Origin: CAVVSQ01 sp963848825
Lineage (GTDB): Bacteria > Planctomycetota > Planctomycetia > Gemmatales > Gemmataceae
Direction of reading: 5' to 3'
Assembly: GCA_963848825.1 (NCBI GenBank)
Contig: CAWKFA010000015.1
Span: 620,001-684,000 of the forward strand
DNA length: 64,000 nt
Shown: piece by piece, positions 27,026-37,832 of the stretch
Numbering within the stretch: the stretch's first letter is position 1
How the letters are laid out: each line of letters begins with the position of its first letter
The notes under the pieces: model-generated
Seen by the model: the letters and a program-made list of their open reading frames with translations, nothing else
What the model was told of the DNA's origin: nothing
Database searches by the model: none
Made by a program: the position numbers and the translations under genes

Positions 27026-28924
27026 ATGGCCGAGACCTTGCAATTCAAAACCGAACTGAAACAGCTCTTGCACCTGATTATTCACTCGCTGTATTCGCAC
27101 AAGGATATCTTCCTACGCGAGTTGATCAGCAACGCCAGCGACGCCATCGACACGGCACGTTTTCAGTCGCTCACCAACCTCGACCTCGTGGAAGGGGACG
27201 CCGACTGGAAGATCAAGCTCATCCCCGACGAGGCGGCGGGTACGCTGACGATTGCCGACAATGGCATCGGCATGTCGCGGGCCACGATCGTGGAAAACCT
27301 GGGGACGATTGCCAAGTCGGGCACGCGCGCATTCCTGGAAAGTCTCAAGGAAGCTCAAGTGCAGAACCGGCCGGAGCTCATCGGGCAGTTCGGCGTTGGT
27401 TTTTACGCATCTTTCATGGTGGCGGAGAAGGTGACGGTAATTTCGCGCATGGCCGGCAAGCCGGAAGACGGCGTCAAGTGGGAATCGGATGGCCAGGGCG
27501 AGTTCTCGATCGAGGAGGTTGTCAAGGCCAGGCGCGGCACGGATGTGGTGCTCCACCTGTCGCCGAGGAAAAGGAATATCTCAAACCGTGGCGGCTGCGG
27601 CAGCTCGTCAAGAAATATTCCGATTTCGTCGAGCACCCCATCGTCATGGACACGGAAAAGGAAGAGGAGACCGCCCCAGAATCAGGCGAGCCGGCCAAAA
27701 AGACGATTGTCGAAGAAACGCTCAATGTGCGCAAGGCAATCTGGTTGCGGCCGCGCTCGGAGGTGACGCAGGAGGAATACGACGAGTTCTACAAGCACCT
27801 CTCGCACGACATGGACAAGCCGATGAAGACCATTCATTATGCGGCCGAGGGGGCCATCGAATTCAAAGCCTTGCTCTATCTTCCAGCTCATAAGCCCTTT
27901 GACATGAACTGGGGCGACAAGGCCAAGGGCCTGCATCTGTATATCCAGCGTGTTTTTATCATGGACGACAACGAGGTCTTGTTGCCGCGCTGACCTGCGC
28001 TTTGTTCGAGGCGTGGTCGATTCCCCCGATTTGCCGCTCAACGTGTCGCGCGAGCTCTTGCAACAAAGCGCGCCGCTCGAAAAGATAAAGTCCAACCTGG
28101 TCAGCAAGATTTTGAACACGCTCGAGGAGATGAAAACCCGCGACTACGACAATTATGTCAAGTTTTATGAGGAACTACGTGTCTTCATCAAGGAAGGCGT
28201 TGCCCAGGATTGGCCCAACCGGGAAAAATTGGCGGATTTGCTCCTTTTTGAATCGACGAAGACGGAAAAGGGCAAATTCACCACGCTCAAACAATATCTA
28301 GAAGGCATGCCGACCGAGCAAACCGACATCTTTTACCTCACGGGCGAAGGCCGTGAATTGATGGAGCAATCGCCGCACCTGGAAGCTTTCTGCGCCAAGG
28401 GCTGGGACGTGTTGCTCCTCTCCGACCCGGTCGATGAGTTCGTCGTGGAAACCTTCCATGAATATAAGGGCAAGAAGCTAAAGGCCGTGGACAAAGGGGG
28501 CCTGGACGCCGCCGGACTGGGTGACGACAAGAAAAAGCAATTTCAGCCGCTTCTCGATTTACTGAAGGAGAAGATTCCGGACATCAAGGAGGCGCGGCTG
28601 ACCGTACGCCTCAAAGAGAGCGCCGTTTGCCTGGTGGCCGAGGAGGGGGACATGAGCGCCCACATGGAACGCCTGATGCAGCGGATGGCGCCGGACCGGG
28701 AACGCTCCGCGGGTGGCCCCAAGCGTATTCTGGAGGTCAATCCGGACCATCCCCTTATCCAGGGCCTGGAGAAGATGCGCTCGGAAAACGCCACCGACCC
28801 GCGTCTGGATCGAACCTGCCGCCTGCTCTATGATCAGGCCGTCATTACCGAAGGGTCCAAAGTGAAGGACCCGCTGGCGTTCGCCCAGCGGCTTAACGAA
28901 CTCATCCTGCGCGAGTTGGGATGA
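27026..28924 (+). CDS. htpG: molecular chaperone HtpG (Hsp90; two frame changes)
   Basis: Hsp90 ATPase chaperone. The N-terminal GHKL domain has LFLRELISNASDAID-like DIFLRELISNASDAIDTARF, ADNGIGM and GQFGVGFYASFMVA. The frame changes near 27557 (a missing G before EEKEYLKPWRLRQL) and near 27988 (an extra base in R-Y-L-R). The middle domain then reads FVRGVVDSPDLPLNVSRELL, and the C-terminal dimerisation domain ends LLYDQAVITEGSKVKDPLAF. About 632 residues when joined, a normal length. The first ATG follows CAGGAG. Confidence 0.9.
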
Positions 28925-28983
28925 GACGCGTTCCATGTTTTTTCAAGGCGCCTGCGCGGATGTTTTGTAGAATTGATTGAGAG

Positions 28984-30129
28984 ATGAAGCAAACCGAGCT
29001 CGACCACCCCGACCCGGACGATATGTTCGCCGACACGCGCATGTCGTTCGGCGAACACATCGAAGACCTGCGCACCCATCTCTTACGGGCGATTTACGGC
29101 TTCATCATCGGTTTCGTGATTGCCGTGCCCCTGGGTGCGCCGGTGCTCCGGTTTATCTCGGCGCCTGTTGAACAGCAGCTACAGGACTTCAACAGACGCT
29201 ACAACGACACCCGTATTACGGAAGTACGGCGACGAAGTCCTCAAGGGGACCACGGCTGCCCCGCCTCCGATTCAGGCCACCGTGGCCATAAGGATCGACA
29301 TCTTGGCGGAAAAGCTTGGCCTGCCGCCACGCGCCGGTCCGCCGGCGGGGTCCTCAACCATCTATTGCCAGCCAGCAAATCGGTACTCTCGTCGCTAAAA
29401 GTTCACCGGCTCGTGGACTGGCAGAAAATGGAAGAAGGGGAATACGTCGAGTTCCCCGCGATGATCAGTAATCCCCTCGACGTGATGTCGGAAATGCTCA
29501 AGTACAACAGTGTACTGATGCCGAAGCATCTGAAGACGCTGAGCTTGCAAGAACCGATCATGGTGCTCTTCAAGGTGATCATCATGCTGGGCCTGATCAT
29601 AGCCAGTCCCTGGGTTTTTTATCAGCTTTGGTCCTTTGTCGCGGCCGGCCTTTATCCCAGCGAGAAGAGGCTGGTCAACGTTTACTTGCCCTTCAGCGTG
29701 GCCCTGTTCCTGATCGGCATTCTTATTTGTCAGTTTTTCGTACTGCCGAAGGCGATCGAGGCCATGCTGTGGTTCAATGAATACCTTGGCTTCGAGCCCG
29801 ACCTGCGCCTGAGCGAATGGCTCGGTTTCGCGATTTTCATGCCGGCGGTTTTCGGAGTTTCTTTTCAAACGCCGCTCGCCATGTACTTTTTGGAAATGAT
29901 CGGCATCTTTACCGTTGATGGCTACCGGAGCATGCGCCGGATTGCCTGGTTTGTGTTGGCGATATTCGCGGCAGTGATCACGCCAACGGTCGATGCCTTG
30001 AGCATGATGTTTCTATGGGTTCCCATGTGCATTCTGTACGAACTGGGCATCTGGATGTGCCAGTTTTCCGGACGTTCGCGAAAGCCGGAATGGGATACCT
30101 CCCCTGACGACGACAACGTTGAGGTTTGA
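28984..30129 (+). CDS. tatC: twin-arginine translocase subunit TatC with enlarged periplasmic loop
   Basis: TatC recognises twin-arginine signals. MSFGEHIEDLRTHLLRAI is the conserved N-terminus, followed by six hydrophobic segments and LSEWLGFAIFMPAVFGVSFQ and AVITPTVDALSMMFLWVPMC. The protein is 381 residues against about 250 normally: a long extra segment lies between TM1 and TM2. Part of it (about 29215-29385) makes better sense in another frame (VLRKYGDEVLKGTTAAPPPI), suggesting two compensating base errors. The Tat signal at 16157 would use this translocase. Confidence 0.87.
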   Translation: MKQTELDHPDPDDMFADTRMSFGEHIEDLRTHLLRAIYGFIIGFVIAVPLGAPVLRFISAPVEQQLQDFNRRYNDTRITEVRRRSPQGDHGCPASDSGHRGHKDRHLGGKAWPAATRRSAGGVLNHLLPASKSVLSSLKVHRLVDWQKMEEGEYVEFPAMISNPLDVMSEMLKYNSVLMPKHLKTLSLQEPIMVLFKVIIMLGLIIASPWVFYQLWSFVAAGLYPSEKRLVNVYLPFSVALFLIGILICQFFVLPKAIEAMLWFNEYLGFEPDLRLSEWLGFAIFMPAVFGVSFQTPLAMYFLEMIGIFTVDGYRSMRRIAWFVLAIFAAVITPTVDALSMMFLWVPMCILYELGIWMCQFSGRSRKPEWDTSPDDDNVEV

Positions 30130-30213
30130 CCGAGCGCCACTTCCGCGAAGTCCTGCGAAAACAAGTTTCGACCGCCCCAAGAGTAAAAGCAAGCAAAGCC
30201 CTACAATAAACGC

Positions 30214-31771
30214 ATGAAACCTGCTCTCGTGTCACTGGTGGGCGCCGGGCCCGGGCATCCTGGGCTCTTGACGGTCCGCGCCGTCGAATGTTTGCGCGAG
30301 GCCGATTTGGTGCTTTATGACAAACTGGTTCCGGCAGCGATGCTGGAATATGCCTCCCCTCACGCCGAGAAGCAATGCGTCGTGGAGCTGGCACCTCGCC
30401 ACGTCGAACGCTACTTGCCCGTACGCGAGACGATGATCGAGGCTGCCCGCCAGGGAAAACGCGTGGTACGGCTCAAGGGGGGCGACCCCTGCATGTTCGG
30501 TGCGCGGCGAGGAAGGCCAGGCTTTGCACAAGGCCGGTATTCCTTTTGAGATTGTCCCCGGCGTCACCGCCGCGCTCGGCGCCGCCTCCTTTGCTGGCAT
30601 TCCCGTCACCCATCGGCAACATGCCAGCGCGGTCGCCTTTTTTACCGGGCATGAGAATCCCGACAAGCCGGAGAGTGCTCTCGATATGGGCGCCCTGGCC
30701 AAGTTCCCGGGCACATTGATCGTTTACATGGGCATGTCGCGCCTGGACAAAATCGTCGAGGCGCTCATCCAGCATGGCAAGGACCCCTTGACACCGGCTG
30801 CCGCGGTCCAGCACGCCACTTCCGGCGAGCAGCACACGATCGAGGCTAAGCTCGTCGATTTGCCCCGTTCCGTGCGAGCCGCCGGCATGACGGCCCCCGC
30901 CGTGATCTTTATCGGCTCGGTGGTGTCGCTCCGTCCTGAATTGTCCTGGTTCGAGAAGCTGCCTTTGTTTGGCGCCCGCGTGCTCGTGACACGGCCTCGT
31001 CAACAAGCTTGCGATCTGGCCCAGCGTTTGGTTCGGCTCGGCGCCGTGCCTTATATTCTGCCCGCCGTCGAAATTGGGCCGCCCAGCGACTGGGCACCGG
31101 TGGATCACGCCATTGAGAATTTGGCCAGCTATGAGTGGCTTGTCTTCACCAGCGCCAACGGCGTGCAAGTGTTTCTGCAGCGGCTTTTCGCGGTCGGCCG
31201 GGATATGTGCGCGCTGGGGGGCGTCAAGCTGGCAGCCATCGGACCGAAAACAGCCGAGGCTCTGGCACAATACCACCTGAAGGCAGACCTGGTGCCGGCC
31301 AAGTACCAGTCCGAGGACCTGGCTTGCGCGCTGCGAGAAAAAGTCGAACCCTCCACACGGGTACTACTGGCACGTGCCGATCGCGGGCGCGATCTGCTGC
31401 GCAAAGAGCTATCCCGCTGCTGCCACGTCGAGCAGATCGTGGTTTATTCACAAGTGGACGTTATCGCGGCGGATGACCCCGTTCTCGATCACCTGCGCCG
31501 CGGCGAGATCGACTATATCACGCTTACGAGTACGAATATCGCCAGGGCTCTCTTGCGTAATCTCGATGCTCCCACGCTGGCACGCCTGCAGAGCGGGGAG
31601 ATTCGCCTTGTAACGATCAGCCCGGTAACCAGCGGCGACGTCCATGCCCTCGGCTTGCCCGTCGCCGCCGAAGCCGCCAGCGCCACGGCCGACGGAGTCC
31701 TGGCAGCCATCGTCAAGCTCCATGGGGAAAGGGAAACTACATCAGCTGACCCGGCGGTGCTTGAGGTGTAG
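30214..31771 (+). CDS. cobA-hemD: uroporphyrinogen-III C-methyltransferase / uroporphyrinogen-III synthase fusion
   Basis: The N-terminal part is SUMT: VSLVGAGPGHPGLLTVRAVE, ADLVLYDKLV, VVRLKGGDPCMFG, FEIVPGVTAALGAASFAGIP. The frame changes near 30503, just after the GGDPxxFG motif. From about 30960 the C-terminal part is HemD (GARVLVTRPRQQACDLAQRL, LVFTSANGVQVFLQRL, VQIVVYSQ-like EQIVVYSQVDV). The fusion would make uroporphyrinogen III and methylate it to precorrin-2, feeding siroheme or cobalamin synthesis. Confidence 0.88.
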
Positions 31772-31835
31772 AATGAAAAAGCGTAATGCCCGGTCGGGAT
31801 TTAGAGAGTCAATCGTGTTTTGACGGGGGACGCTT

Positions 31836-32267
31836 ATGACCTTGCCAGAGACGAGTAATACACGGGATGGAAATCGCGGAACTTCCGCCGGTGCCTGTTT
31901 GCCGAGGGTCCTCATTGTCGATGATTCCGTTGATTCGGCGAACAGCTTGAAAATTCTATTTAGTTTGAACGGTTATGAAGCTCGCGTGGCCTACGACTGG
32001 GCCACCGCGCTCGACACGGCCAAAGCCCACCTCCCCGACATCATTTTGCTGGACCTGGCGATGCCGGAAATGGACGGCGTTCACCTCGCACGCTTTTTTC
32101 GTGAAGACGAGCAACTCAAGGAAAAAGTGTTGATTGCCGTGACCGGTTATTCCGATGACCGGCACCGCCAGGAATGCGACGCCGTCGGTATCGACTTCAT
32201 CCTGCCGAAACCCGTCACCTGGAAAGAGCTCAAATCGACAATAGATCGCCTCTGGCCAAAGCGGTAA
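31836..32267 (+). CDS. single-domain response regulator
   Basis: A stand-alone CheY-like receiver of 143 residues. VLIVDDSVDSANSLKILFSL carries the acidic pair, DIILLDLAMPEMDGVHLARF the phosphoacceptor Asp, VLIAVTGYSDD the Thr, and FILPKPVTWKELKSTIDRLW the Lys. No output domain and no adjacent kinase. An N-terminal extension of about 22 residues precedes the domain. Confidence 0.9.
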   Translation: MTLPETSNTRDGNRGTSAGACLPRVLIVDDSVDSANSLKILFSLNGYEARVAYDWATALDTAKAHLPDIILLDLAMPEMDGVHLARFFREDEQLKEKVLIAVTGYSDDRHRQECDAVGIDFILPKPVTWKELKSTIDRLWPKR

Positions 32268-32509
32268 GCGGCGGGATCGAGTTGTGCGGCCAGACGTACG
32301 TTTGGTGGGTGCCGCTTCAGGAATTCCTACTCAGTTCACCGTTTAAAAACTTTCGCCGCCTCGACTTCCCTGGTATAGGAGATGCACCCCTTACGGTGGC
32401 ATGGGCGAGGCGATGAAGCCGTTTGGCCTTGCACGGAAAAAGATGGTAGGCTGCGCTTCAAGCGGATAGGCAGCACCGTTGATATCCAGATCGGCACAAG
32501 GAGAAGAAA

Positions 32510-33490
32510 ATGGCAAGCCTTCACGGCAATCCATTACGCGTTAACTCTAGTTTACCCATCGAACCCCTCAGGCGTTCTTCTCCGCCGGTAGTTGGGTTCG
32601 GCCTGGTCCTATGCCTGGCACTATTGAACGCAGAATGCCGGCCCGCAGCAGCTCAGGGCAAGTCTGAGCCGCCACCCGAACGTGACTATCCTCAAAAGTA
32701 TTACCATTCGTTCAAGGGGGGCGTCGCCAGGCCGCCAGCTTTGCGGTTTTCGGGGCAGGGGGCGGCAGACTACGTCAAGTTTGAGCCTGAGGGATTGCGG
32801 ATTACCTTGCCGGCCGGTGCCTCACCCGCACAAAACCGGAGCCTGGGACTTGTTGCCGGATTCATGGTGCATGGGGATTGCGAGATTACCACATCGTTTG
32901 AGCTTCTCGTGGAACCGACTCCGGACGAAGCCGGGTCGCAAACGCGTTTCACCTTGCGGGCCGCGCTGTCTGGTCCAACACCAAACTTGGTAACTCTGTC
33001 GCGCAGGGTGGCCAAGGACGGAGCTACCTTTTTCCTGTGGTCTTCCCTGGTGGATAAAGCCACCGGCGTGGAGGAAAAAAAGAACTTCGCGCTGCGTACC
33101 GCGGCCAAAACCGGGCGACTTCGTTTGGTCCGCACCGGACCAAATATCGCGAGCTATGTCGCGGAGGGGGGCGAGGGAGAAGCTTTTCGGCTCGTCAAAC
33201 AGCTGCCGTTTGGCGTGGACGATCTCAAGGAGATTGGCATCGTGGGAGCAACGGGTAGCCCCCAGGCCACGCTCGATGTTCGTGTTTTCGATTTTCTCGT
33301 CCGCGCTGAGGCGTTGCCAGGACTGGATGGTGCCATCGCGGTTGCGGACAGTTCGGTCCCAGCCCCGGCACCCACCATGAAGGGATGGGGCGGCGTTCTG
33401 CTCATTGGCCTGGTGGTCACTTTATCTCTGGCCCTGGGCCTGTGGTTGCTTGTACGTGGGCGCCTACCCAAGAAGGTGGAGGATGCGTAA
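32510..33490 (+). CDS. membrane-anchored secreted protein of unknown function
   Basis: The ATG at 32510 follows AAGGAGAAG. An N-terminal hydrophobic segment (PVVGFGLVLCLALLNAECRP) acts as a signal peptide, the middle 250 residues look like a beta-sandwich (GLVAGFMVHGDCEITTSFEL, EIGIVGATGSPQATLDVRVF), resembling planctomycete proteins of the DUF1583 kind, and a C-terminal transmembrane helix (GVLLIGLVVTLSLALGLWLL) is followed by a basic tail. This suggests a type I anchored extracytoplasmic domain. I do not recognise a function. Confidence 0.7.
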   Translation: MASLHGNPLRVNSSLPIEPLRRSSPPVVGFGLVLCLALLNAECRPAAAQGKSEPPPERDYPQKYYHSFKGGVARPPALRFSGQGAADYVKFEPEGLRITLPAGASPAQNRSLGLVAGFMVHGDCEITTSFELLVEPTPDEAGSQTRFTLRAALSGPTPNLVTLSRRVAKDGATFFLWSSLVDKATGVEEKKNFALRTAAKTGRLRLVRTGPNIASYVAEGGEGEAFRLVKQLPFGVDDLKEIGIVGATGSPQATLDVRVFDFLVRAEALPGLDGAIAVADSSVPAPAPTMKGWGGVLLIGLVVTLSLALGLWLLVRGRLPKKVEDA

Positions 33491-33627
33491 ACGAACTTTC
33501 GCGGCGTAATCTGGTTCATCACCCTTCGTAATCCTTCACCGGCCCGCTGAATGCTTCCTCATTGGTTTCTCGACTTGCAAGAAAACTGGAGTCAAGTTCT
33601 TGCCCCAAACATTAGAGGGTAGCCTCG

Positions 33628-35329
33628 ATGCGGCTCGGAAAGTTTGTCCCGCCGGTGTGGCTCGTTTTGGGCTTTGTCCTGTTGGCGACCTTTCTGCTCA
33701 AACTCCGCAATCTCGAGCACACTTCACTGACGCGCTGGGATGAAGCCTTTCACGCGGTGGTTGCTCAAAATGTTCTCAAACATCCCTTGAAGCCGACGCT
33801 CGTTGACGTTCCCTACCTTGCTTATGACTACACGAACTGGCGTGAAAACCACATTTGGCTGCACAAGCCCATCCTCCCCTTTTGGCAAATTGCACTTTCT
33901 TTCGCGCTCCTGGGCGTCAATACCCTGGCGCTACGTTTGCCTGCAGCCATCCTCAGCACCGGAGCGGCCTGGCTCACCTATTTAATCGGCAAACAGCTTT
34001 TCGGTCGCGGCGTGGGCCTGGTCGCGGCCTTTCTCCAGGCTATCAACCCGTTTCTCCTGACGGTTGTCCATGGCTATCAGTTCGCCGACAACGTCGACGT
34101 GGCCCTGCTTTTTTGGGTCGAGGCTGGCATGTACTTTCTCGTACGCGCCGTGCCAAGCGGAGACTGGCGTTACGTGGTGTTGGCGGGAGTGGCCCAGGGC
34201 CTTGCCTTTTTGTGTAAGAGTTATCTGGCGGGCATCATTCTTGGCGTGGCGCTGACCGCTTGTCTCCTGCCCGTCTGCCGACTGGGCCGGCGCCGACTGC
34301 CGCCTCAGCCTACTTCATGTTTTTTTGCTCGCCTATACGACGTTGCTGACGGTTACGCCCTGGCTCGTTTATTGCCTCGTCAACTTTCCCCAGGAGTTTT
34401 GGCAGGAGGAATTCCACACCTGGGAACACTTGAATACCAGTGTCGGGCCCTGGGGCGCGCCCTGGACGAAGGTCGTCTACGATTATTTGATTGCCATTTA
34501 TGGCGTTTTTTATGCGCCCGCTCTGGTCGCGACGATCATCTTCGTCGGTCGGGCCGTGGTCCGACGCCAGGCAGGTTTATGGCTGGTGTTGGCCTGGGGA
34601 CTGGGTGTGCTGGTGCCACACCTCGTCGCGGTGACCAAGACACCGTCCGCGACACTGCTCGCGTTGCCGGCCTTTTTGTTGCTTGTTGGTTATCTCGTCG
34701 TGGAGGCCTGCCGCGGTGACCGCTTGCCACTGGCCGCGTTAACAGGCCTCATGGCCATGAGTGTTATCGCTCCAGCCGTCGTCAAAACTCCAGCCGGCGA
34801 CAATCCGGTTCTGAACGGCAACATGGAAGAGTCCGGCTGGCTTTTTATCCAGGTTGCGGGGGCCCTTGAGATTGCCGCCATCGGGGCCATTGTCGGCATG
34901 ATTGCTCAATATCGGTCGGCCGGGGCCGCTGGCATTTTGGCCCGGTATGCGCGCATGATCGCTATTTCATTATGCGTGGTCGTATTGGCGTGGCTGGGGT
35001 TTCGAACGGGGCAAACCGCCTGGCAGGTCACGGATTGTAACTTGCGTGATCCAGTCAGCCTGGAGGTCGGCCGCTTTGCCCGCTCCATCCTGCCCGAGAA
35101 CGCCGTGTTGATATGTGAGGAGCATAAAAACTACGAGCATCTGACGACAATGTTCTATGCGGACCGCACTTGCTATGCACTCTCGCGAGCAGGGCCGGAC
35201 GAAATGGCCCGCCAACTTGAAAAGGCCGGGGCCCTACCTTACGTCGTCGCCTATCGCCCGTTACCGCTCGTTGCCGTTTACCGGTGCGCCAACAACGGCC
35301 CGACCGTTTACATGTGGCGGAAGAACTGA
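33628..35329 (+). CDS. GT39/ArnT-like membrane glycosyltransferase (one frame change)
   Basis: A polytopic glycosyltransferase of the PMT/ArnT type that would transfer a sugar from a polyprenyl donor at the outer face of the membrane. After TM1 the loop contains the characteristic acidic pair (LTRWDEAFHAVVAQNVL), then WLHKPILPFWQIALSFALLG and RLPAAILSTGAAWLTYLIGK. The frame changes near 34315 and continues LAYTTLLTVTPWLVYCLVNF to the end; the C-terminus is periplasmic (ILPENAVLICEEHKNYEHLT). About 565 residues in total. Confidence 0.8.
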
Positions 35330-35386
35330 TTGTTTTCTGCTGGACTCGGTGGGTATGCGAGCTTATGACAAGCCCAGGTTTTTGAG

Positions 35387-36778
35387 CTAGCGCTCAACCG
35401 GTTCCACCGTAAGTATTTTCGCTTTCGGATGAGCCAAATCGACTTTGATAAGGGAATCGGTGACGGCCTCGCCAATATTCTTGGCCATGTCGATGGCTTC
35501 GACTTTGAGATGGAATTGATAGGGCACTTCGTTGGGCATGGTCCAGATGAAGCGGCCGTTGTTGGGAAGCCTGGTCGCGATCGTTCGCCAGTCGCCGCCG
35601 AGTTGCTCGGCGTACTTCAAGGAGATGGGATCGCGCTCGAGGTTCTTGTCGCGGGCTGACCAGGTGATGTTGAGCTTACCTTTATCTGGGCCCGTGCCGA
35701 CCAGGACGTTATGGAGCTGCACGAGCGGCTTGGTCGTATCGACCTCAAACCACATGTGCGGGCGATCGCCGACTTGCGGAGGCCTGTCACCCATGCCGAC
35801 GCCGCTCTTGGCTACCAGGCTTACGCCGTAGACACCTTCCCCCGCCACGTCCCAGACGATGCTTTTGCGGTTGGGGTCCTCGCCCGCGTGAAAGTTCGAG
35901 TATTTCTCCCAGTTGCGGCCATCGCGCGTAAACCACAGCTCCACCTGCGACACGCCCGATGGACCGACTTCCTTGAGTTCGTAATTGAGGCCAATGCGCG
36001 TGCTGCCGACAAACTTGCGCTCCCCCTCAGTGGGGCCGTTAAAGATAGTCTGCGGCTGCTCGGTCGCGCGGTTGGGAACCGCGGCTTGATTCGGCGTGGC
36101 GTTGAGTGGTTGCGTATTGTTGGTGAAGCCGCTGCTGCCTCCCGCATTCAGGGAAGTGGTGGCTTCGCCAACGTTGCCGGCCCGGTCCCTGGCGCGCAGC
36201 CGCACTTCAAGCGTGCCGCCTGTCTGCGGGATCCAATAGGCCTGATTGGCGCCGGGCGTGACGGCAACCGGCAGAAAAGCGGCCGCACTGGCGGACCGAT
36301 ATTCCAGCTTGATGGCATCCGGAACCGATAGATCGAGGTTTTCGTCGCGGATGTCCCAGGAAACGCCAACCTCGCCCGCGCGGGGGGCCGCGCTTTGCAA
36401 TGTCACCGCCGGCGCCTGCGTATCGATTACGACTTTCAAGCTAGCAGCGGCGCCATCGAGGGATTGCGGATAAAGCCGCCCCTCCAGGTCCATGGTTTGC
36501 ACCGTGAACCAGAAAAACCCGTCGCGCTCGGCTACGAACTTGAAGCTTCCCTGCTCTGGGGGGGAAGTGGCCGAGGGTTGCCAGGTATGGCCCTGATCGG
36601 CCGACACGAACAATTGCAATTGCTTGAGCCGGCCAACGCCACTGCCTGGATTAAACGGGATACGGAACTTTCGGGAGGGCGTAAAGATGATGCCGCCGGA
36701 AGTCTCCTGGGCCAGCGCTGCGCTGAGGAACAGGGCCGCCGACGCGAGGACAACCAGGAGCACGGATAGTTTCCGCAT
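35387..36778 (-). CDS. secreted Ig-like repeat protein of unknown function
   Basis: ATG 36778 begins a signal peptide (MRKLSVLLVVLASAALFLSA, then ALA|QE). The mature part holds repeated beta-sandwich-like units, recognisable by related strands around QLQLFVSADQGHTWQPSATS, QVELWFTRDGRNWEKYSNFH and GKLNITWSARDKNLERDPIS, each followed by an aromatic-rich strand. This gives the picture of three or four fibronectin/Ig-like domains. It is the last gene of the minus-strand envelope block. No enzyme motif is seen. Confidence 0.72.
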   Translation of the reverse strand: MRKLSVLLVVLASAALFLSAALAQETSGGIIFTPSRKFRIPFNPGSGVGRLKQLQLFVSADQGHTWQPSATSPPEQGSFKFVAERDGFFWFTVQTMDLEGRLYPQSLDGAAASLKVVIDTQAPAVTLQSAAPRAGEVGVSWDIRDENLDLSVPDAIKLEYRSASAAAFLPVAVTPGANQAYWIPQTGGTLEVRLRARDRAGNVGEATTSLNAGGSSGFTNNTQPLNATPNQAAVPNRATEQPQTIFNGPTEGERKFVGSTRIGLNYELKEVGPSGVSQVELWFTRDGRNWEKYSNFHAGEDPNRKSIVWDVAGEGVYGVSLVAKSGVGMGDRPPQVGDRPHMWFEVDTTKPLVQLHNVLVGTGPDKGKLNITWSARDKNLERDPISLKYAEQLGGDWRTIATRLPNNGRFIWTMPNEVPYQFHLKVEAIDMAKNIGEAVTDSLIKVDLAHPKAKILTVEPVER

Positions 36779-36939
36779 GGGCAAACCCGTGAGTGCAACC
36801 GGAACGGTATCTCATGTCCAAAATCGGCTCGGTAACGGCGCGGACTTGAAGAAAAGAAACGAGACTGACAAGGTAGGTAAGGCAGGAAGTGAAGAATAGG
36901 CCGCGCCTGCGGCCTTAACCACAAAAATGGCGCAAAAAT

Positions 36940-36975
36940 GTAGGGTGGGTCGAGCGTACTCGCGCTGACCCACGG
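36940..36975 (+). repeat. REP-like palindromic repeat, copy 1
   Basis: GTAGGGTGGGTCGAGCGTAC followed by TCGCGCTGACCCACGG. GGTGGGTC pairs with GACCCAC(G) around a loop that itself has AGCG/CGCT. The same unit occurs twice more near 62.8-62.9 kb. It lies between convergently or tandemly ending minus-strand genes (36778 start, 36993 stop). Confidence 0.8.
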
Positions 36976-36992
36976 ATGCCTGCTGAGATCGG

Positions 36993-37832
36993 TTACTTTT
37001 TATGGTCACCGACGATCCACAGGTGAATCTGGTATTCGGTGCCGCCGACCGTGACAGTTTCGGTCTCGGTGGGTGCCCAGTCGCCCATGGTGAAACGATG
37101 AGACACAATACGCGAACCGGGCTTCAGCTTGGCCTGGAGGATCGGCCGTAGCCGAAGGTTGATGTCGTTGCCCATGTAGAGAAGCACCACCGAAGCGTCG
37201 GGGATATCGTCGATTTTCAGCACGTCCCCTTCGCGAAAGGCTACTTTGTCCGCAACCTTGGCTTTGATGGCATTTTCCTGGCTTTCCTTGACGCGCACCG
37301 GATCCAGGTCGATGCCGACACCACGTTTGGCGGCGAATTTCTCTACAGCGCGGATGACCATGACGCCATCGCCGCAGCCCAGGTCGTACACGACGTCCTC
37401 CTTGCCAACTTTGGCAAGCTTGCACATGGCGTCGACCACTTCCTTGGGCGTCGGCACGAAGCGAACAACAATGTCGTCCTTCCAGCGCGGGTCCTCTGTC
37501 GTCATGTCGACTTTAAGATTGGCATCCTTGGCCGGCTCGATTTTGACTTTCTGGGTGCGGGTGATTTTCGTGTAGTTGTTCGGTTCCCAGGTAACTTTGA
37601 CAGTATAAGTAAATTTTCCGGCGGGATCGAGGGGGGGCGATGTGTACAAACGTGAGACGCCTCGTTGCTCCATCTTCTTGTCGTCTACGACCAGGATCGC
37701 ATCATCTTGAGGAACCAGCACGGTAAGCGAAACCGTCTTTTTGGCGGTCTCCTGGCCGAGAACGGTTGGCGTTCCCGCCAAAAGCGACACGCCCAAGACG
37801 AACATGGGTATTGCCAAGTAACGAGAGCGCAT
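36993..37832 (-). CDS. exported TIGR03000-like domain fused to SAM-dependent methyltransferase
   Basis: ATG 37832 follows GGGAG and starts a signal peptide (RYLAIPMFVLGVSLLAGTPT). Residues about 30-105 resemble planctomycete domain TIGR03000 (VPQDDAILVVDDKKMEQRGV, SRLYTSPPLDPAGKFTYTVK, a beta-rich unit). The rest is a class I methyltransferase: VVYDLGCGDGVMVIRAVEKF is motif I, GIDLDPVR motif II, VAFREGDVLKIDD and VVLLYMGNDINLRLRPIL follow, close to the Dot1-like/KMT9-type family in some annotations. The upstream open frame to 38108 is not used. SAM is cytoplasmic, so export is puzzling. Confidence 0.8.
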   Translation of the reverse strand: MRSRYLAIPMFVLGVSLLAGTPTVLGQETAKKTVSLTVLVPQDDAILVVDDKKMEQRGVSRLYTSPPLDPAGKFTYTVKVTWEPNNYTKITRTQKVKIEPAKDANLKVDMTTEDPRWKDDIVVRFVPTPKEVVDAMCKLAKVGKEDVVYDLGCGDGVMVIRAVEKFAAKRGVGIDLDPVRVKESQENAIKAKVADKVAFREGDVLKIDDIPDASVVLLYMGNDINLRLRPILQAKLKPGSRIVSHRFTMGDWAPTETETVTVGGTEYQIHLWIVGDHKK

